Assembly: GCF_014646755.1 (NCBI RefSeq)
Contig: NZ_BMNW01000002.1
Coordinates: 1 to 64,000, forward strand
Direction of reading: 5' to 3'
Origin: Pseudomonas asuensis
GTDB lineage: Bacteria; Pseudomonadota; Gammaproteobacteria; Pseudomonadales; Pseudomonadaceae
Length of the DNA: 64,000 nucleotides
Under the pieces are notes generated by a model. That model worked only from the letters and a program-made list of their open reading frames with translations. It ran no database searches and had not been told where the DNA came from. Of this stretch, positions 8,180 to 18,217 are shown one piece after another. Position numbers and translations under genes: made by a program. Each line of letters begins with the position of its first letter. Positions within the stretch are counted from its first letter, which is position 1.

Positions 8180-9037
8180 ATGCCGTATCTCTTGTCTGTC
8201 ACAGTACTTTGGGCGTTTTCCTTCAGCCTGATAGGAGAATACCTGGCTGGCAAGGTCGATAGTGATTTTGCCGTGCTGGTCAGGGTGCTACTGGCTGCTA
8301 TTGTGTTCCTGCCCTTTACCCGATGGCGGGGTGTCTCGCCGCGGTTTATTGCAGGGTTAATGGTGGCTGGCGCATTTCAGTTCGGTATTACTTACCTATG
8401 CCTGTATCGCAGCTTTACCGTATTGACGGTACCGGAAGTATTGCTTTTCACGGTTCTTACGCCGATTTATGTGACGCTACTGGATGATGCAATATCTCGC
8501 CGTTTCAATCCTTGGTCGTTAGTCGCAGCCGTGGTCGCGGTTCTAGGTGCCATCGTGATTCGCTTTGAGCGGCTCGAAGGCGAGTATCTACTTGGGTTTC
8601 TATTGCTGCAGTTAGCCAACCTGACCTTTGCAGCAGGACAGGTCCTCTGTAAATGCCTGGTACAGCGACATCCTTCCGATATTCCTTTGTATCGTCGATT
8701 TGGACATTTTTTCCTAGGTGCCTTGTTGATTGCGCTGCCTTCATTCCTGTTGTTTGGCAACCCGGGGCGAATGCCCCAAACAGCTATGCAATGGGGCGTA
8801 TTGTTCTGGATGGGATTGTTTGCCACTGCGCTGGGCATGTACTGGTGGACGATCGGCTCAACCCGGGTCAACGGAGGCACATTGGCAATTTTGAACGAAT
8901 TGCATGTACCTGCCGGTCTAATCGTTAACATTCTTATCTGGAACCGAGACGTAGATCTTGCTCGGCTGCTATTAGGTGGTGGGGTTATCGTGGCTTCTTT
9001 GATGATCAATCGTTTGGGACGCGGGACATTCACATGA
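8180..9037 (+). CDS. DMT-superfamily (EamA) transporter
   Basis: A ten-helix drug/metabolite transporter with two EamA repeats, 285 aa, resembling the carboxylate/amino acid/amine exporter group. Hydrophobic helices run through the whole length, with the first repeat ending near residue 130 and the second starting near 145. The ribosome binding site before the ATG is weak. The gene overlaps the next transporter by the ATGA at 9034-9037, so the two are translationally coupled. The substrate is not evident. Confidence 0.82.
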   Translation: MPYLLSVTVLWAFSFSLIGEYLAGKVDSDFAVLVRVLLAAIVFLPFTRWRGVSPRFIAGLMVAGAFQFGITYLCLYRSFTVLTVPEVLLFTVLTPIYVTLLDDAISRRFNPWSLVAAVVAVLGAIVIRFERLEGEYLLGFLLLQLANLTFAAGQVLCKCLVQRHPSDIPLYRRFGHFFLGALLIALPSFLLFGNPGRMPQTAMQWGVLFWMGLFATALGMYWWTIGSTRVNGGTLAILNELHVPAGLIVNILIWNRDVDLARLLLGGGVIVASLMINRLGRGTFT

Positions 9038-9939
9038 CTTTGTCTGGCCGGGGTATGGCGTTATCGGTGCTTTCTTCCGTACTGTTTGCCGTGATGCCGG
9101 TGTACTTCAATTACTTGGAGCCACTGGACGGTATGCAGGTTTTGACGCAGCGTATCTTGTGGTCGATTCCCATGGTGTTGCTGCTTCTGGTACTGACACG
9201 GCAGGGCGCCATGTTGCGACAGGCTCTTGCTCGATTGCTTCGTGAGCCTCGGCTGATTCTAGCCCTGATAGGCAGCACCTTACTGGTTGGATCGCAATGG
9301 GGTGTGTTTGTCTGGGCAACCATGACGGGTCATACCCTGGATATAACACTGGGCTATTTTCTGTTGCCTCTGGTGATGGTCATCGTTGGCCGCATGTTTT
9401 ATGGCGAAGAAATGAGACCCCTGTATCGCGTAGCCGTTGTGTTCGCCTTGATAGGGGTAATTCATGAGTGGTGGGCTACAGGTGCTTTCTCTTGGGTTAC
9501 CCTGGTGTCGGCCCTTGGGTATCCGCCTTACTTCATGCTAAGGCGCTGGATGAAAATCGATGCGCTGTCAGGTTTTATCCTCGAAATGCTGTGCATGGCG
9601 CCTTTAGCTATTGTGCTGCTTTATCTTTTCAGCCCTGCATCAGCGTTGCAACTGGCGCCAAGCCTATGGATTCTGCTGCCTGGTCTTGGGCTATTGAGCG
9701 CCGTGGCCTTTGGCGCAATGATGGCTGCAAGTCGGCTATTGCCGATGGGGCTGTTCGGTATCCTTAGTTACATCGAGCCCGCTTTGCTCGTCTTTGTTGC
9801 AATCTTGCTATTGGACGAAGCCTTTGTCTCTTCCCAGCTCTGGACGTATGGGCCTATTTGGATTGCCGTACTGCTGGTTTGCCTGGACAGCGCTCGTCTA
9901 CTCAAGAAGCAGTTGCGTCGAGGCCTGGAAAACGTCTGA
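9034..9939 (+). CDS. rarD: RarD-like EamA transporter
   Basis: This 301-aa, ten-helix permease shows RarD-type features: an N-terminal GMALSVLSSVLFAVMPVYF helix, the R-I-L-W-S motif at the end of helix 2, and GSQWGVFVWATMTGHTLDI in helix 4. RarD members are predicted chloramphenicol-sensitivity/EamA exporters, and their true substrate is poorly defined. It is coupled to the preceding DMT gene by a 4-nt overlap. It ends only 5 nt from the stop of the convergent cytochrome gene. Confidence 0.85.
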   Translation: MTLSGRGMALSVLSSVLFAVMPVYFNYLEPLDGMQVLTQRILWSIPMVLLLLVLTRQGAMLRQALARLLREPRLILALIGSTLLVGSQWGVFVWATMTGHTLDITLGYFLLPLVMVIVGRMFYGEEMRPLYRVAVVFALIGVIHEWWATGAFSWVTLVSALGYPPYFMLRRWMKIDALSGFILEMLCMAPLAIVLLYLFSPASALQLAPSLWILLPGLGLLSAVAFGAMMAASRLLPMGLFGILSYIEPALLVFVAILLLDEAFVSSQLWTYGPIWIAVLLVCLDSARLLKKQLRRGLENV

Positions 9940-9944
9940 AGGCC

Positions 9945-10391
9945 TTAGCGGGCGCTGTGAAGCCGAGACACCCAGTGCCCTATCAAATCTCGCTCAGCTT
10001 GAGTCATCTGGGTGACGTTACCTAAAGGCATAGCGCTTGAGTCTACGGCCTGTTGCTTGATACGGGGCGCCATTTGCCGAATCTGATCGGGCGTGTCCAG
10101 CAAAACGGCAGCCGGGGCCTCGCTAAATAAAGGACTGGTCGGCCGGTTGGAATGACAGACTGTACAGCGCTCGCGAATAACACGTTCTACCTGGGCAAAC
10201 TCGCCTGTTCCGGCGGGTGCTGGCCGTTGCGGCTGTGCTGTAGCGTAAATGCTGCCTGGGTTTTCAGCAGGCTGATGCGTTTGTGGAGAATGTGATATGG
10301 GAGGTGTCTGTTCTTTGCCAAACCATAGGAAGAGGCCCAGTATCACGAGCGTAAGTCCTGAGCCAAACAGCATCCATTTAAGTTTTTGCAT
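9945..10391 (-). CDS. Membrane-anchored cytochrome c, PuuD C-terminal-like
   Basis: The 148-aa protein has an N-terminal helix (residues about 6-24), a Pro/Gln-rich linker (28-62) and a single cytochrome c domain with heme motif C76-T-V-C79-H80 and a likely axial M121 (SAMPLGN). The segment from about residue 65 to the end resembles the C-terminal cytochrome domain of the membrane urate hydroxylase PuuD (CTVCHS, TSPLF, MPLGN). It is the last gene after allA, where I recall PuuD lying in P. aeruginosa, but the large N-terminal membrane domain of PuuD is absent. It may be an electron acceptor for urate oxidation or a remnant that acquired its own anchor. Confidence 0.75.
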   Translation of the reverse strand: MQKLKWMLFGSGLTLVILGLFLWFGKEQTPPISHSPQTHQPAENPGSIYATAQPQRPAPAGTGEFAQVERVIRERCTVCHSNRPTSPLFSEAPAAVLLDTPDQIRQMAPRIKQQAVDSSAMPLGNVTQMTQAERDLIGHWVSRLHSAR

Positions 10392-10485
10392 AACACAATC
10401 ACTTGCAAAAGTGGCCAGTATAGCCAGGCTGGGTGTCTGCGGGATGACAGCCAGCCGAGCATATATCGACTGGCTAATGCTGCTA

Positions 10486-10998
10486 TTAGCGGTCTAGCTT
10501 TAGCCAGAGTTCTACTTCATCAGCAAAGTAGTGCTCATCACAGTTATTTCCTGTCCCGCTTCGGTCAACGATCAGAAAGTCATCAATGGCTGAGAGTGCC
10601 AGTACAGGGTGATGCCAGACGCCGCGGTGATAATTGATCCCTTGCTCACCGTTGGTGATAAAGGCTTGGACATCCTCGGGGCTGGGCGTCTCGCCTGGGG
10701 GAGCGACTACAACCAGAAAAGGTTTACCTTTGAGAGGAACAAACGCCTGGCTTCCTAAAGGATGACGTTCCAGCATACAAATGCGTAAAGGTAGTTCTAA
10801 TGCTTGGGCGCGAAAGATGCTGATGATGGCTTTGCCGTCTTCAGGCCCTGTATCAACATCGGTCAAACGGTGAAAGCGCTGAGTTGAGCCATTATTGATC
10901 AGGTAATGGTTACGTCCATCAGTCTCGATCACATCGCCGAATGGAGCAAACGCTTCCTGGGTAAGAGGATGCAGTGTGAGTGTCTGGCGCATAGTCAT
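10486..10998 (-). CDS. allA: Ureidoglycolate lyase
   Basis: AllA splits (S)-ureidoglycolate into glyoxylate and urea, the last step of this ureide route. It has 170 aa, the usual cupin-fold size. Visible motifs include [14 protein letters not shown] near the N-terminus, [16 protein letters not shown], and the Y-H-x-G-V-W-H-H-P segment near 123-132. It overlaps alc by ATGA (10995-10998), which indicates translational coupling. A second ATG two codons in is also possible as the start. Confidence 0.93.
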   Translation of the reverse strand: MTMRQTLTLHPLTQEAFAPFGDVIETDGRNHYLINNGSTQRFHRLTDVDTGPEDGKAIISIFRAQALELPLRICMLERHPLGSQAFVPLKGKPFLVVVAPPGETPSPEDVQAFITNGEQGINYHRGVWHHPVLALSAIDDFLIVDRSGTGNNCDEHYFADEVELWLKLDR

Positions 10999-11996
10999 TT
11001 CCTGGCTATTCGACCAAACAGGCGCAAGCGACTGACTCCGCCGTCAGGAAAGATGTTCAGGCGCACATGGGTAATCGGACCCAGTGAGTTGAGCTCCTCG
11101 TTAAATTCATGTTCCTGATGCATCTGCAACTTTTGCGAGGGCAGCAGCTCACGCCAGTAGAGGCTTTGGGTTTCGATCTGATTGTCAGTACCGCCTTGAA
11201 CATAGGCGGCCTGGATAGAGCAGCTGTCTGGATAATTACCCTTGAAGTGCAGTGTATCGACTACGATGCGCTCGATTTCTCCAGGGTGGCCAAGGGCGAC
11301 AATGACCCAGTCATTCCCTGGTGTGCGACGGCGAGCGGTTTCCCAGCCATCAGACATATTTTCAGCCCGACCAGGGTTCAGAATATTACTCATGCGGCCA
11401 TAGTGCTCGTCATTGCATGCTAGCGCGCGTCCGCCATTGAGTGCAGCAGCGAGATCAAGCAATTCAGCCGTGTCTTGCTGAGACCAATCACGATGGGGAA
11501 TGCCATAGACGCGTAGACGAGCTACGCCACCGTCCGGATAAATATTCAGACGCAGGTGTGTCCATGGACGTTCGTCGTCAAGGGTGTGGTAGTGATGACT
11601 ATTACCCTGCAGCTCCACGGCTGGCAGCACTTCAACCCACTGTGCGCTGGCGTCTGGATCACCAAGCGGGGAGAAGCAGGCTTCAAGAGACGCAGAGGGT
11701 GGATAATTTCCAGTGAAATAGCGAGTATCGATGTCGATGCCCTTGATGGAGCCGGGGATACCCAGACGGATTACGGCATGGTCATAGCCCTCGAAGCGCT
11801 TACGCCGCGATTCCCAGCCGTCCATCCATTTGCCGTTATCGTCATAGAGGCCTTCCTTCCATTCCGGCTCATGAGGTTGAAGCATTCGATTGGCTTCAGC
11901 GAACCAATCATCAGTGACGTGAATGACTCGAGTTCCAAGGCGAGCGTCGGCCAGGTTCAGGTATTTCTCGAACGGAGCGTTGTAGGTTCTTTTCAT
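10995..11996 (-). CDS. alc: Allantoicase
   Basis: Allantoicase hydrolyses allantoate to ureidoglycolate and urea. With the start at ATG 11996 ([11 protein letters not shown]) the protein is 333 aa, the family size; an in-frame extension to 12062 lies within uraD and is not conserved. It contains two homologous discoidin-like repeats, seen as paired motifs: [59 protein letters not shown]-like/HFKGNYP, and [24 protein letters not shown]. It lies 7 nt after the uraD stop and overlaps allA. Confidence 0.95.
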   Translation of the reverse strand: MKRTYNAPFEKYLNLADARLGTRVIHVTDDWFAEANRMLQPHEPEWKEGLYDDNGKWMDGWESRRKRFEGYDHAVIRLGIPGSIKGIDIDTRYFTGNYPPSASLEACFSPLGDPDASAQWVEVLPAVELQGNSHHYHTLDDERPWTHLRLNIYPDGGVARLRVYGIPHRDWSQQDTAELLDLAAALNGGRALACNDEHYGRMSNILNPGRAENMSDGWETARRRTPGNDWVIVALGHPGEIERIVVDTLHFKGNYPDSCSIQAAYVQGGTDNQIETQSLYWRELLPSQKLQMHQEHEFNEELNSLGPITHVRLNIFPDGGVSRLRLFGRIARK

Positions 11997-12003
11997 GGAT
12001 GAC

Positions 12004-12519
12004 TCACAGTTGCTGAAGTCGAAAGAGGGCGATCTTGTTGATCTCTGAAAGCGCGCAGGCAAATTCTTGTTCAGGCGTATGGTGAATACGCTCTTCGAAT
12101 GCCTGAATAATCAGGTGACGATTGCTGCCCTTAACGGCCATGATGAACGGAAAGCCAAACGTGGCTTTGTATGCCTCGTTGAGGGCCGTAAATCGCGCAA
12201 GCTCCTCCGGCGTGCAGTGATCCAATCCTGCTCCAGCCTGTTCGGCACTGCTTGCACTGGTCAGCTCACCCTTGAGTGCAGCCTTGCCAGCGAGGTCAGG
12301 GTGAGCGTTGATGAGTGCTTGTTGCTCTTCGCGACTGGCTTTCAGAAGGACGGCGCTCATACGTGCATGAAGGTTTTCGATCTGATCGATGTCAGTATCG
12401 ATTCCCTGGGTATATACCCGTTCGGCTACCCAGGGTGAGCACTCGTAGATTTCACCAAATGCCAAAATGAATTCAGCGTGGCCCAGTGTGCTGGGCGTCA
12501 GGGTTTGAAAGTAGCTCAT
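12004..12519 (-). CDS. uraD: OHCU decarboxylase
   Basis: 2-oxo-4-hydroxy-4-carboxy-5-ureidoimidazoline decarboxylase, 171 aa. It converts the HiuH product into (S)-allantoin. The family signatures are present: [11 protein letters not shown] near residue 30, [13 protein letters not shown] (with catalytic His) near 70, and [10 protein letters not shown] near 120. The start overlaps the puuE stop by ATGA (12516-12519). It completes the two-step chain from 5-hydroxyisourate together with hiuH. Confidence 0.95.
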   Translation of the reverse strand: MSYFQTLTPSTLGHAEFILAFGEIYECSPWVAERVYTQGIDTDIDQIENLHARMSAVLLKASREEQQALINAHPDLAGKAALKGELTSASSAEQAGAGLDHCTPEELARFTALNEAYKATFGFPFIMAVKGSNRHLIIQAFEERIHHTPEQEFACALSEINKIALFRLQQL

Positions 12520-13436
12520 GCAGCCGGGTCCATTGGATGGTGTTCATACCAGTGTCGGGCAATATCAACACGACGTGCAAACCAGACATTCGGATGACCT
12601 TGCGCATATTCGATAAAGCGCTTGAGGCCTGCCAGGCGCGCCGGGCGGCCTATAAGACGGCAGTGCAGCCCAATGGAAAGCATTTTGGGGGCGGTGGCAC
12701 CTTCTTCATAGAGAACATCGAAGGCATCCTTTAGGTACTGAAAGAATTGTTCCGACGTATGAAACCCCTGTGCCTGCGTAAAACGCATGTCGTTGGTATC
12801 GAGGGTGTAGGGGATAACGAGATGCGGTTTTCCTAAGGGAGATCGTTCCCAGTAGGGGAGGTCATCGTCGTAAGTATCCGAGTCGTAAAGAAACCCACCT
12901 TCCTCCATGACTAAGCGGCGAGTGTTGGGGCTGGTACGCCCGGTGTACCAGCCTAACGGGCGTTCGCCTGTAAGCTCAGTCAGCAGGTTGATGGCTCTCT
13001 GTATATGCTCACGTTCATCCGCTTCATCCATGTATTGATAGTCTATCCAGCGATAACCGTGACTGCAGATCTCATGTCCGGCCTCAATCATTGTGCGGAT
13101 AACGTCAGGGTGGCGTTGAGCAGCCATGGCTACGGCAAAGATAGTGAGCGGAATACCATGGCGTTTGAACAGCTCAAGGATGCGCCATACGCCTGAGCGG
13201 CTGCCATATTCATAGAGCGACTCCATGCTCATATTACGCACCCCGACAAGCGGCTGTGCCGATACCATTTCGGATAGAAATGCCTCGGACTCCTTATCTC
13301 CATGAAGAAGGCATCGCTCTCCACCTTCTTCATAATTAAGCACAAAGGACAGAGCGATACGGGCATTATCTGGCCAGCGGGGATGAGGAGGGGTCTGACC
13401 ATAGCCAATAAGGTTCCGCGGATAGACGCTATTCAC
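12516..13436 (-). CDS. puuE: Cofactor-independent allantoinase (polysaccharide deacetylase fold)
   Basis: PuuE hydrolyses allantoin to allantoate without metal, using a polysaccharide-deacetylase-like barrel. I chose GTG 13436 (V-N-S-V-Y-P-R-N-L-I-G-Y-G) because AAGGAA lies 8 nt upstream and similarity begins there; this gives 306 aa. Characteristic segments are PPHPRWPDNARIALSFVLN, EEGGERC, the MSMESLYEYGSR motif, and HGYRWIDYQ. First gene of the puuE-uraD-alc-allA operon, divergent from hiuH. Confidence 0.94.
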   Translation of the reverse strand: MNSVYPRNLIGYGQTPPHPRWPDNARIALSFVLNYEEGGERCLLHGDKESEAFLSEMVSAQPLVGVRNMSMESLYEYGSRSGVWRILELFKRHGIPLTIFAVAMAAQRHPDVIRTMIEAGHEICSHGYRWIDYQYMDEADEREHIQRAINLLTELTGERPLGWYTGRTSPNTRRLVMEEGGFLYDSDTYDDDLPYWERSPLGKPHLVIPYTLDTNDMRFTQAQGFHTSEQFFQYLKDAFDVLYEEGATAPKMLSIGLHCRLIGRPARLAGLKRFIEYAQGHPNVWFARRVDIARHWYEHHPMDPAA

Positions 13437-13613
13437 AAATAGGTTCCTTAGCAGAGCTGCCCCAGTAAAAAGAGCTGGGTCTTCCAACGTGTTACCGTGC
13501 GGTACGGTTAAGGCTCCTGTAGCAAAAAACCTGCCCGTCCGGTCAGAAAATTGCTCTACCCTGATTTATCGTGTGCACGCATATGATCCAATACCATTAC
13601 CAGGAGGCTGGCC
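13437..13613. promoter_or_regulatory. Divergent promoter region puuE / hiuH
   Basis: This 177-base region separates the divergent ureide operon and hiuH and must carry both promoters. I see no clear operator palindrome in it, and no local regulator gene is present. Confidence 0.5.
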
Positions 13614-13964
13614 ATGGGCCGATTGACTACTCACGTTCTGGATACTGCGCATGGGTGCCCAGGTACAAACATCTACCTAGAGCTATACCGTGTGGATGAT
13701 CGAACGAACTGTATCGCTCATACCCGCACCAATAGTGATGGCCGTTGTGAAAAGCCGTTACTGGAAGGGGATGCCTTTGTTCCTGGAGTGTATGAGTTGC
13801 TTTTCAAGGTAGGCGATTATTACCGTGAGAAAGGCATAGCATTCTCTGAACCTGCTTTCCTGGACGAGATCGTATTGCGCTTTGGCATCGCCAACAGTGA
13901 TGACCATTATCATGTGCCCTTACTGGTCTCGCCTTACAGTTACTCTACTTACCGAGGCAGCTAG
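13614..13964 (+). CDS. hiuH: 5-hydroxyisourate hydrolase (transthyretin-like)
   Basis: HiuH hydrolyses 5-hydroxyisourate to OHCU. It is 116 aa and ends in the diagnostic YRGS tetrapeptide. Active-site motifs are LTTHVLDTAHGCPG at the N-terminus (His7), the TRTNSDGR segment near residue 40, and HYHVPLLVSPYSYSTYRGS. AGGAGG lies about 6 nt before the ATG. No cleavable signal peptide is present, so it is cytoplasmic. Confidence 0.96.
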   Translation: MGRLTTHVLDTAHGCPGTNIYLELYRVDDRTNCIAHTRTNSDGRCEKPLLEGDAFVPGVYELLFKVGDYYREKGIAFSEPAFLDEIVLRFGIANSDDHYHVPLLVSPYSYSTYRGS

Positions 13965-14208
13965 TGCAGTTGAGCGCACCAATCGAGTGCGGCATTAACG
14001 CGTGTGAGCGTTAATAGAGCTTGCCTGTCTCGGAAACCGAAATGCTTCTCGCTACGGTAACGCTTGTCCTAGAGCGGATGAAGAGTATTTCTTGTATAGG
14101 CTGCCTTTTGTAACCTTTCGTAAGGAGTTGGAACTTTTTGGGGAACAATTTGGATCGTTTTGCGGACGAAGGGGTGATCCGTGAAAGTTGTGCCTGGAGT
14201 AACCCCCC

Positions 14209-17200
14209 ATGTCGATCCGTGTATCGCGAAGAAACTTCTTAAAATTAAGCGCGACCGGGGTGGCAACGTCGAGTATGGCAATGCTGGGCTTTGCGCCCGA
14301 GCCTGCTATGGCGTCCATCCGTTATTTTAAACTTACTGCAGCCAAAGTTACCCGTAATACCTGCACCTACTGTTCGGTAGGATGCGGCATGCTGATTTAT
14401 AGCCGAGGCGATAACAGCATCAATACTGTTGAAGACATTTACCACATCGAGGGCGATCCGGATCATCCGGTAAGCCGTGGTTCTCTGTGTCCTCGTGGTG
14501 CTGGCGCGCTTGACTTCGTCAAAAGCGAGTCCCGTCTTTCCCACCCCTCCGTTCGCGAGCCGGGCTCTAATGAATGGAAGCGTATCAGCTGGAATGAAGC
14601 GCTGGACCGCATTGCGCGTCATTTGAAGGATGACCGCGATAAGAACTTTGTGACCCGTGACCAGCATGGTCATCTGGTCAACCATTGGACTACGACAGGC
14701 TTTCTTGCAGCGTCTGCCACCTCGAATGAGACGGCTTACCTGACTCAGAAAATCGCACGTAGCCTTGGTGTCGTTGTAATGGATAACCAAGCACGCGTTT
14801 GACACGGACCGACGGTGGCAGGTCTTGCCCCAACATACGGTCGCGGTGCGATGACGAATTCTTGGACTGATATCCGCAATGCCAATCTGATCCTTTCCAT
14901 GGGCGGTAACTCGGCTGAGGCGCATCCTGTAGGCTTTCGCTGGGTAATCGAGGCAAAGGAAAAGAACAACGCCAAACTCATTTCAATCGATCCGCGCTTC
15001 ACCCGTACGGGCGCCGTGGCGGATTACCATGCCTCCATTCGGACAGGCACTGACATCGTGTGGTTGGGCGGTCTGATCAACTATCTGTTGACTACCGACC
15101 AGATCAACCATGAGTACGTAAAGGCCTATACCGATGTCGCGATCATCGTAAAAGAGGATTTCGACTTTCATGACGGCTTGTTCTCCGGCTATAAGCAGGA
15201 CGATATCCGTGCTTATGACAAGTCGAGCTGGAGTTACGAGTTCGATGAAAACGGTATGGTGAAGGAGGACCCAACCCTACAGCATCCCCGCTGCGTTTAT
15301 CAGCTGATGCGTAAGCACTACAGCCGCTACACCATCGAGAAGGTTGAAAGCGTTTGCGGTATGCCGCGTGATCAAGTCCAGAAAGTCTGGGACATGATTG
15401 CCGAGACGGCTGCCGAAAACAAAACCATGACCATTCTCTACGCGCTGGGCTGGACACAGCATTCTGTTGGCGCGCAGATGATTCGTGCCGGCAGTATGGT
15501 GCAACTGTTGTTGGGTAACATCGGCATGCTGGGTGGTGGGGTTAATGCCTTGCGTGGGCATTCCAACATTCAGGGCCTGACTGATTTGGGCCTGCTCTCA
15601 AACCAGCTTCCTGGCTATATCCGTCTGCCTTCCCATGAAGAGCAGGATTTTGACGGTTATATCGAGCGGCGTGCCAAGCAGCCGTTACGTCCAGGGCAGG
15701 TGTCTTATTGGAAATACTTCAAGCGCTTCCATGTCAGCCTTATGAAGTCATGGTATGGCGATGCAGCTACGGCAGAAAACAACTGGTGTTATGACTGGTT
15801 GCCAAAGCTTACAGAGCCGTTGTACGACGTTATGCATACCCTTGAGCGTATGCACAATGGCGAGATAACAGGCTACCTGGCGCAAGGCTTCAACTTCCTG
15901 GCTTCGTTCCCCAACAAAAACAAGAACGTTGAGGCACTTTCCAAACTCAAGTTCTTGGTAGTGATGGACCCACTGGATATCGAAACCACCGAATTCTGGA
16001 AGAATCACGGTGAGTACAACGATGTGGATTCCTCGAAGATCCAGACTGAAGTCTTCCGGCTGCCTACTACATGTTTTGCCGAGGAAAACGGTGCAATCGT
16101 CAACAGCTGCCGCTGGCTGCAGTGGCACTGGCGTGCAGCGCCACCACCTGGTGAGGCGCGTCCGGATGTGGCCATCATGGCGGGTATTTTCCATCGCCTG
16201 CAGCAGATGTACCGTGACGAGGGCGGAGCGTTTCCTGATCCAATCCTCAACCTGACCTGGCCCTATAGCAATCCCGAGGAGCCTAATCCAGAGGATATTG
16301 CTCAGGAGTACAACGGTCGCGCATTGGCTGATCTGCCGAGCGCTGATGGCAAGACCATTACCCATAAGAAGGGCGATCTGCTGGATGACTTTGGTTATCT
16401 GACGGATGATGGTCGTACAGCCTGCGGCTGCTGGATCTATTCAGGGGCCTGGACACGAGCCGGGAACATGATGGATCGCCGCGACAACTCCGATCCTTAT
16501 AATGTAGGGATTACGTTGGGCTGGGCTTGGGCATGGCCGCTTAACCGACGCATCCTGTATAACCGTGCCAGTGCCCGTCCCGATGGAACCTCTTGGGCAC
16601 CTGAAAAGCGGTTGATCTGGTGGAATGGCGAGCGATGGGCAGGACCGGACATTCCTGACTTCCCGTGGACATCGCCGCCGGAGGCTGGTGCCAGTCCGTT
16701 CATTCTCAACCAAGAAGGCGTTGCGCATTTCTTTGGTGGCAGCATGATGGCGGAGGGGCCGTTCCCCGAGCATTACGAGCCTTTCGAGTCGCCGCTCGAT
16801 TACAACCCGATGCATCCTGATAACCCTGCAGCCAAGAACAACCCTGCTGCCCGGATCTTTGTAAAAGATCGTGAGCAATTGGGCACTAGCAAGGACTTCC
16901 CTTACGCCGCGACAACTTACCGGATTACTGAGCATTTCCACTTCTGGACCACTCATGCACGGCTCAATGCCATCGCGCAGCCGGAGAAGTTTGTGGAGAT
17001 TGGCGAAGACCTGGCAGGTGAACTCGGTATCAAGGCTGGTGATACGGTAAAGGTCACGTCAAAGCGTGGCTTTATCCGTGCCATTGCGGTGGTAACCAAG
17101 CGCATCCACAAGCTACAGGTGGAAGGTCGTACGGTGCACCAGATCGGTATTCCTATTCACTGGGGCTTCAAAGGCGTGGCCAGGAAAGGTTTCCTGACCA

Positions 17201-17283
17201 ATACCCTGACTCCAGTGGTGGGCGATGCCAACACGCAGACGCCTGAGTTCAAGTCGTTCCTAGTGAACGTCGAGAAGGTATGA
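14209..17283 (+). CDS. fdnG: Formate dehydrogenase alpha subunit, selenoprotein
   Basis: Catalytic subunit of a respiratory, periplasm-facing formate dehydrogenase (FDH-N/FDH-O type), 1024 aa with one in-frame TGA at 14800-14802 read as selenocysteine 198. The context DNQARV-Sec-HGPTVAG matches the active site of E. coli FdnG, and similarity continues uninterrupted after the TGA. A Tat signal (S-R-R-N-F-L-K, residues 6-12) directs folded export. Cys52, Cys55, Cys59 and Cys94 bind a [4Fe-4S] cluster, and the rest binds bis-MGD molybdenum. The start at ATG 14209 gives the complete Tat signal. It is 13 nt upstream of fdnH. Reading the TGA as a stop would split the gene artificially in two. Confidence 0.95.
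14800..14843 (+). promoter_or_regulatory. SECIS element for selenocysteine insertion
   Basis: Immediately after the UGA, 807-811 pairs with 838-842 (14,8xx numbering) as a lower stem and 817-820 pairs with 826-829 as the apical stem. The pairing presents a GGTCT loop at 14821-14825. The GGUCU loop is the SelB-recognised feature of the E. coli fdhF and fdnG elements. Confidence 0.88.
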
Positions 17284-17296
17284 GGACGCGATAATC

Positions 17297-18217
17297 ATGA
17301 GAGGCGATCAAGTCAACTTTCAAAACATCGTCGCCCGGTCCGCGACCACCGAAGCCTCGCCGCACACACGTGATGGCGGGGTAGAGAAGGTCGCTAAGCT
17401 GATCGACGTTTCTCGTTGCATTGGGTGTAAAGCTTGCCAGGTAGCATGTTCTGAGTGGAATGATCTTCGTGATGAAGTAGGGCACTGTGATGGGAGCTAT
17501 ACAAACCCTGCGGATTTGAGTGCCGAGACATTCCAGTTGATGCGTTTCAATGAATATGTAAACGAGCAAGGCAATCTGGAATGGTTGATCCGCAAGGACA
17601 ACTGTATGCATTGTGCGGAGCCGGGCTGTATGAAGGCATGCCCGGCTCCAGGGGCTATCGTGCAATATGCTAATGGCATCGTGGACTTTAACTCTGAGCA
17701 TTGTATTGGTTGCGGCTATTGTATTTCCGGATGCCCGTTCAATATTCCACGCATCTCCAAGAAGGATCAAAAGGCCTACAAATGCACGCTATGTTCAGAC
17801 CGTGTTTATCATGGTCTGGAGCCCGCCTGCGTGAAGACCTGCCCGACGGGTGCGATCATGTTTGGTACCAAGGAAGACATGACCGAGCATGCGCTGACGC
17901 GGGTAGGACAGCTCAACGATCGCGGCTATGCCAATGCAGGTCTTTACGATCCGCCTGGCGTGGGTGGTACACATGTGATGTATGTTCTCCAGCATGCCGA
18001 CAAGCCGGAGCTCTACAGCAATTTGCCTCGCGACCCGCAGATCAGCCCGATGGTTGGCCTGTGGAAAGGGATTACCAAGCCCATCATGTCCGCCATGATT
18101 GGTCTGACAGCCCTGGCTGGATTTGCTCACTACGTCATGAAGGGGCCCAAAGAAGAGCCAGAAGATACGCCGGATGAGGAGATCCGTCATGAGGCCCTAG
18201 AGGAGGATCGCAAATGA
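17297..18217 (+). CDS. fdnH: Formate dehydrogenase beta (iron-sulfur) subunit
   Basis: This 306-aa subunit carries electrons from FdnG to the membrane cytochrome. Four groups of cysteines for [4Fe-4S] clusters can be read: [37 protein letters not shown] and CTLCSDR...CVKTCP. A single C-terminal transmembrane helix (about residues 250-275) anchors it, as in E. coli FdnH. It starts at ATG 17297, 13 nt after fdnG, with GAGGA upstream, and overlaps fdnI by ATGA. Confidence 0.95.
   Translation: MRGDQVNFQNIVARSATTEASPHTRDGGVEKVAKLIDVSRCIGCKACQVACSEWNDLRDEVGHCDGSYTNPADLSAETFQLMRFNEYVNEQGNLEWLIRKDNCMHCAEPGCMKACPAPGAIVQYANGIVDFNSEHCIGCGYCISGCPFNIPRISKKDQKAYKCTLCSDRVYHGLEPACVKTCPTGAIMFGTKEDMTEHALTRVGQLNDRGYANAGLYDPPGVGGTHVMYVLQHADKPELYSNLPRDPQISPMVGLWKGITKPIMSAMIGLTALAGFAHYVMKGPKEEPEDTPDEEIRHEALEEDRK

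Noticed and set aside
12063-12519. Longer alc start at 12062
   Set aside because: That extension lies inside uraD and lacks similarity; ATG 11996 matches the family N-terminus.
14800-14802. TGA inside formate dehydrogenase as a nonsense mutation or a two-gene split
   Set aside because: The codon sits at the known selenocysteine site, similarity continues directly after it, and a SECIS hairpin follows.
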